NCBI GenBank assembly: GCA_964415785.1
Contig: CAYQBU010000085.1
Location: 1-15,780 of the forward strand
Source: SLJM01 sp964415785
Lineage (GTDB): Bacteria > Myxococcota_A > Bradymonadia > Bradymonadales > Bradymonadaceae
DNA: 15,780 bases
Reading direction: 5' to 3'
Shown: positions 15,295 through 15,780 of the stretch, piece by piece
How the letters are laid out: every line of letters begins with the position of its first letter
Position numbering within the stretch: the first letter of the stretch is position 1
Program-made: the position numbers and the translations under genes
Notes under the pieces: generated by a model
What the model was told of the DNA's origin: nothing
The model's input: the letters and a program-made list of their open reading frames with translations, nothing else
Database searches by the model: none

Positions 15295-15780
15295 TCACAA
15301 ATCGTGGGGAATAAATCGCATATTGACTCCTTGCCGGGGATAGAGCGTGACCGTCCCCTCCGCTTCCACCTCATGGGCGTTCACCAGATCCAGGCGACCA
15401 GCCCCCAGCACTGTCCCCAATACAAATTTAGCCTCCAGGATCGCAAAATCGGCGCCCACGCACATTCTGGGCCCGCCGCCAAAGGGAAAGTGAGCGTAGC
15501 GCTCGCGCTCTGCTCGACCGCCCTCGAAGCGCCCGGGGTCAAAGCCCTCCGGGTTCGGCCACACCCGCTCGTTGTGATGCACAAAATAGGGCCCCACCGA
15601 GACGATACTCCCCGCCGGAATCTGATATCCCTGGACCACATCATCTTCCAGAGGCTCCCTCTCCACCGTCCAGGCCGGCGGATAGAGCCGAAGGACCTCG
15701 TCGATGACCTGGTCCATATACGTCCAGCCCCGGACCTCTTCCACCGTCGGAACCCTGCCCTCCAGGGGACGCACTTCTCG
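15295..15780 (-). CDS. Cytochrome P450, C-terminal part (cut by window edge)
   Basis: The frame is open to the right edge, so about two thirds of the gene lies outside. The visible 161 residues are the heme half of a cytochrome P450 monooxygenase. The K-helix ExxR is E28-V-L-R31, followed by LYPPAW. The PERF-like segment WPNPEGFDPGRF (74-85) comes next. The heme-ligand loop is FGGGPRMCVG (100-109), with C107 as thiolate ligand and the canonical FxxGxRxCxG spacing. The sequence resembles fatty-acid-type or CYP102/110-like soluble bacterial P450s more than camphor-type ones, by impression of the LYPPAW and RFEGGR blocks. An internal GTG at 15774 is not the real start. No ferredoxin or reductase gene is in view. 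The stop is followed by the MITE region and then the deiminase gene, on the same strand. Confidence 0.93.
   Translation of the reverse strand, partial: REVRPLEGRVPTVEEVRGWTYMDQVIDEVLRLYPPAWTVEREPLEDDVVQGYQIPAGSIVSVGPYFVHHNERVWPNPEGFDPGRFEGGRAERERYAHFPFGGGPRMCVGADFAILEAKFVLGTVLGAGRLDLVNAHEVEAEGTVTLYPRQGVNMRFIPHDL

Overview
The window is a GC-rich, gene-dense bacterial chromosome segment. The ORFs use GCC, CTC and GAC heavily, and many products are rich in Asp and Glu. Several end their signal peptide in a Gly-Cys lipobox. The mix of large acidic lipoproteins, a HEAT-repeat secreted protein and a eukaryote-like enzyme suggests a moderately halophilic Myxococcota or Bradymonadota-type bacterium. 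This placement is inference from composition and gene content only; no rRNA or marker gene is present.

Layout, left to right. An inverted-repeat end of a small mobile element lies near 61-111. It is followed by a membrane-anchored zinc-ribbon protein (285-992, +) and an aldo/keto reductase (1068-1883, +), which runs head-on into a RecQ helicase (1891-3798, -). An atypical SDR (3854-4588, +) is divergent from recQ and overlaps at its 3' end a cysteine-rich lipoprotein (4569-5411, -). A polysaccharide flippase of the Wzx/WzxC type follows (5516-6964, +). Next come two flavoproteins joined by an ATGA overlap: a very short thioredoxin-reductase-like protein (7099-7638) and an HI0933/BaiN-type oxidoreductase (7635-8894). 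A 939-residue lipoprotein with an ExbD-like C-terminal tail (8874-11693, -) overlaps the latter at its 3' end. About 365 bases without a recognisable gene follow.

The right end holds the most notable locus. It is a two-gene unit on the minus strand. The first gene encodes a lipoprotein form of protein-arginine deiminase (PAD, peptidylarginine deiminase; 13030-15039), with the vertebrate-type catalytic Asp/His/Asp/Cys set. The second encodes a secreted HEAT-repeat protein (12059-12994). Just upstream of the PAD gene sits a 152-bp MITE-like element (15087-15238) with perfect 16-bp terminal inverted repeats and CTAA target duplications. Its end nearest the PAD gene carries a good sigma-70-like promoter pointing into that gene. 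A cytochrome P450 gene, cut by the window edge (15295-15780, -), lies beyond.

How the genes may work together: the PAD and HEAT proteins are probably co-transcribed and both exported, so arginine deimination at the outer membrane or of extracellular protein is the likely theme. The two flavoproteins are translationally coupled and probably act in one redox process. The remaining genes look like independent single-gene units.
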